Source: a virus
Virus record (IMG/VR): IMGVR_UViG_3300025646_000405
Coordinates: 1 to 22,861 of that record
DNA: 22,861 bases
Strand: one strand, 5' to 3'
Part shown: piece by piece, positions 21,970 through 22,861 of the stretch
Layout of the letters: every line of letters begins with the position of its first letter
Numbering within the stretch: the stretch's first letter is position 1
Translations under genes and position numbers: made by a program
The notes under the pieces: generated by a model
What the model saw: the letters and a program-made list of their open reading frames with translations, nothing else
What the model was told of the DNA's origin: nothing
Database searches by the model: none

Positions 21970-22823
21970 CAATCATTCTCCATTTCGGAGAAATACTTTA
22001 GAGGATCTTTTTCCTCTACATCCGTAATGTTGGTTTCCTCAACATCATCTTCAATGCTACTGGATTCAGTAAATTGAGCACGGATATCATCACCAACAGA
22101 CTTCTTAAAGCGAGCATTCAGTTCGTCAAAGCTCTTAAACTGGCTCTTATCGATAAATGGCTTTAATGGATATTGCTTCTTCCAAATTTCTTCAAGCTTC
22201 TTGTCATCACCACCAAACAGTGGTGCTGGCGATGCAAACTCGCTGCGGTCATAGTTTACATATCCACCCACATTGCGAATCTTGATCTTAAAGTCTGCGC
22301 CAGTCCAGAAGTTGAAAGGATCTACCGCAACCTCATCTTGGAATTCTGGATGGGCGAGGCTCTGAATCTTTTGGAAGATCTTAGTACCATACTGATAAAG
22401 GAAGACCTTTCCCTTATTCTCAGGATTGGCAGGATCTTCAATAACCAAAATATTGGAAATGTAAGTCAGCTTACGCTTACGATTACGTGCGATGTTCTTA
22501 TCATCTTCAATACCACTATTCCACAGTTCCGTGTTTGCTGCACAGACTGGGCACTTTTCACCGATGGTCGTAGGGCAATTCTCGTAGAACCAACCACCCT
22601 TGCCCTTGAAGGTATGACTGTAAACGGCCACGAATGGCGTTTCTTCTCCTTCGATTTCCGGTAGGAAACGAACCACTGCATAGCCGTTTCCAGCCTTGTC
22701 GATTCCCGGCTTCCAGATTCTTTCATCCTTATAAGAATCCTTGGCGTTCATCTTGTCAAGACGCTCAGTTAAATTTGCGATTGAGTTCTTACTCTTCTTT
22801 TTAAAATCTGAAAAATTTGCCAT
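21969..22823 (-). CDS. gp32: Single-stranded DNA-binding protein gp32
   Basis: This protein covers single-stranded DNA in replication, recombination and repair. It has 284 aa (T4: 301). The basic N-terminus (MANFSDFKKKSKNSIANLTE) is the cooperativity region. The core holds a zinc site: His70, Cys83, Cys91 and Cys94 (spacing H-x12-C-x7-C-x2-C, as in T4 where the Cys gap is x9). The core also has Tyr/Trp/Phe residues of the OB fold (WFYENCP, VFLYQYGTKIFQKIQSLAHP, FNFWTGADFKIKI). The C-terminal 30 residues are strongly acidic, the usual partner-binding tail. Codon use is G/C-richer than in the structural genes, as in gp23. The ATG is preceded by GGGGA, which lies against a hairpin that may control it. 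Confidence 0.97.
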   Translation of the reverse strand: MANFSDFKKKSKNSIANLTERLDKMNAKDSYKDERIWKPGIDKAGNGYAVVRFLPEIEGEETPFVAVYSHTFKGKGGWFYENCPTTIGEKCPVCAANTELWNSGIEDDKNIARNRKRKLTYISNILVIEDPANPENKGKVFLYQYGTKIFQKIQSLAHPEFQDEVAVDPFNFWTGADFKIKIRNVGGYVNYDRSEFASPAPLFGGDDKKLEEIWKKQYPLKPFIDKSQFKSFDELNARFKKSVGDDIRAQFTESSSIEDDVEETNITDVEEKDPLKYFSEMEND

Positions 22824-22833
22824 ATATGTCTTT

Positions 22834-22861
22834 CCCCGAGGAACTACCTCGGCCTTTAGTT
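22834..22861 (-). promoter_or_regulatory. Hairpin / possible pseudoknot in the gp32 leader
   Basis: On the minus strand CCGAGG (22852-22847) pairs with CCTCGG (22841-22836) around the loop TAGTT; the right arm runs straight into the GGGGA ribosome site. The loop is also complementary to AACTA at the window edge (22861-22857), which would make a pseudoknot. T4 gp32 represses its own translation through a leader pseudoknot. Loop lengths are tight and the leader is cut by the window, so the pseudoknot is uncertain; the hairpin is clear. Confidence 0.5.

Noticed and set aside
22173-22664. 163-codon plus-strand open frame opposite gp32
   Set aside because: It is antisense to an unambiguous gp32 gene, has no recognisable product or promoter, and Cys/Ile/Leu-rich content typical of a shadow frame.
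1-22861. tRNA genes, CRISPR arrays, insertion sequences, auxiliary metabolic genes
   Set aside because: None seen. The window is almost fully covered by structural genes with gaps below 70 bases, and no direct-repeat arrays or transposase motifs were found.

Overview
The window is a late structural-gene block from a T4-like contractile-tailed phage (T4 superfamily myovirus). It is AT-rich and densely packed. Recognisable T4 orthologues cover head, packaging, neck, tail and baseplate, and gp32 lies at the right edge. There are no ribosomal RNA genes, insertion sequences, CRISPR arrays or obvious tRNAs, and no cellular genes. The gene contents and short core proteins suggest a marine T4-like phage related to cyanophages or pelagiphages, but nothing in the window fixes the host.

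Layout. Positions 1-19404 are read leftward on the minus strand. From right to left they encode: tail-tube cap (gp48-like), wedge gp53, a 669-aa hub candidate, a 277-aa hub-domain protein, gp25, a short gp6, a tail-protein-I-like wedge protein, a Cys-rich protein, neck gp13 and gp14, tail terminator gp15, small and large terminase (gp16, gp17), tail sheath gp18, two tandem tail-tube (gp19) paralogues, portal gp20, a 138-aa and a 56-aa prohead-core candidate, protease gp21, an unknown 184-aa protein, scaffold gp22, and major capsid protein gp23, which is cut by the left edge. Positions 19440-21942 are read rightward: head-completion nuclease gp4, a third tube-fold protein (gp54-like), a gp26-like hub assembly protein with an apparent -1 frameshift extension, and a 214-aa Asn/Glu-rich protein. 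A bidirectional terminator at 21942-21969 separates that operon from gp32, which is read leftward from 22823.

How it works together. The minus operon forms the prohead (gp20 to gp23), fills it (gp16/17), closes it (gp13/14/15) and builds the tail tube, sheath and baseplate. The genes are mostly coupled by ATGA or TAATG overlaps. Transcription appears to start from T4-type late -10 elements (TATAAATA, CATAAATA, CTAAATA) in front of gp23, gp22, gp18, gp13, gp25, gp48 and gp4.

Most noteworthy. (1) A textbook -1 frameshift signal ends the gp26-like gene: a T-TTT-TTT slippery heptamer, a 7-nt spacer and a perfect 9-bp stem, joined to a 67-codon open extension. (2) Four late -10 elements sit only 5-6 nt before an ATG with no ribosome-binding site, which predicts leaderless late mRNAs. 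(3) There are three tube-fold proteins, an apparently split hub, and a small P2-like W-J-I wedge cassette. No tape measure or gp5 lysozyme is recognisable in the window.
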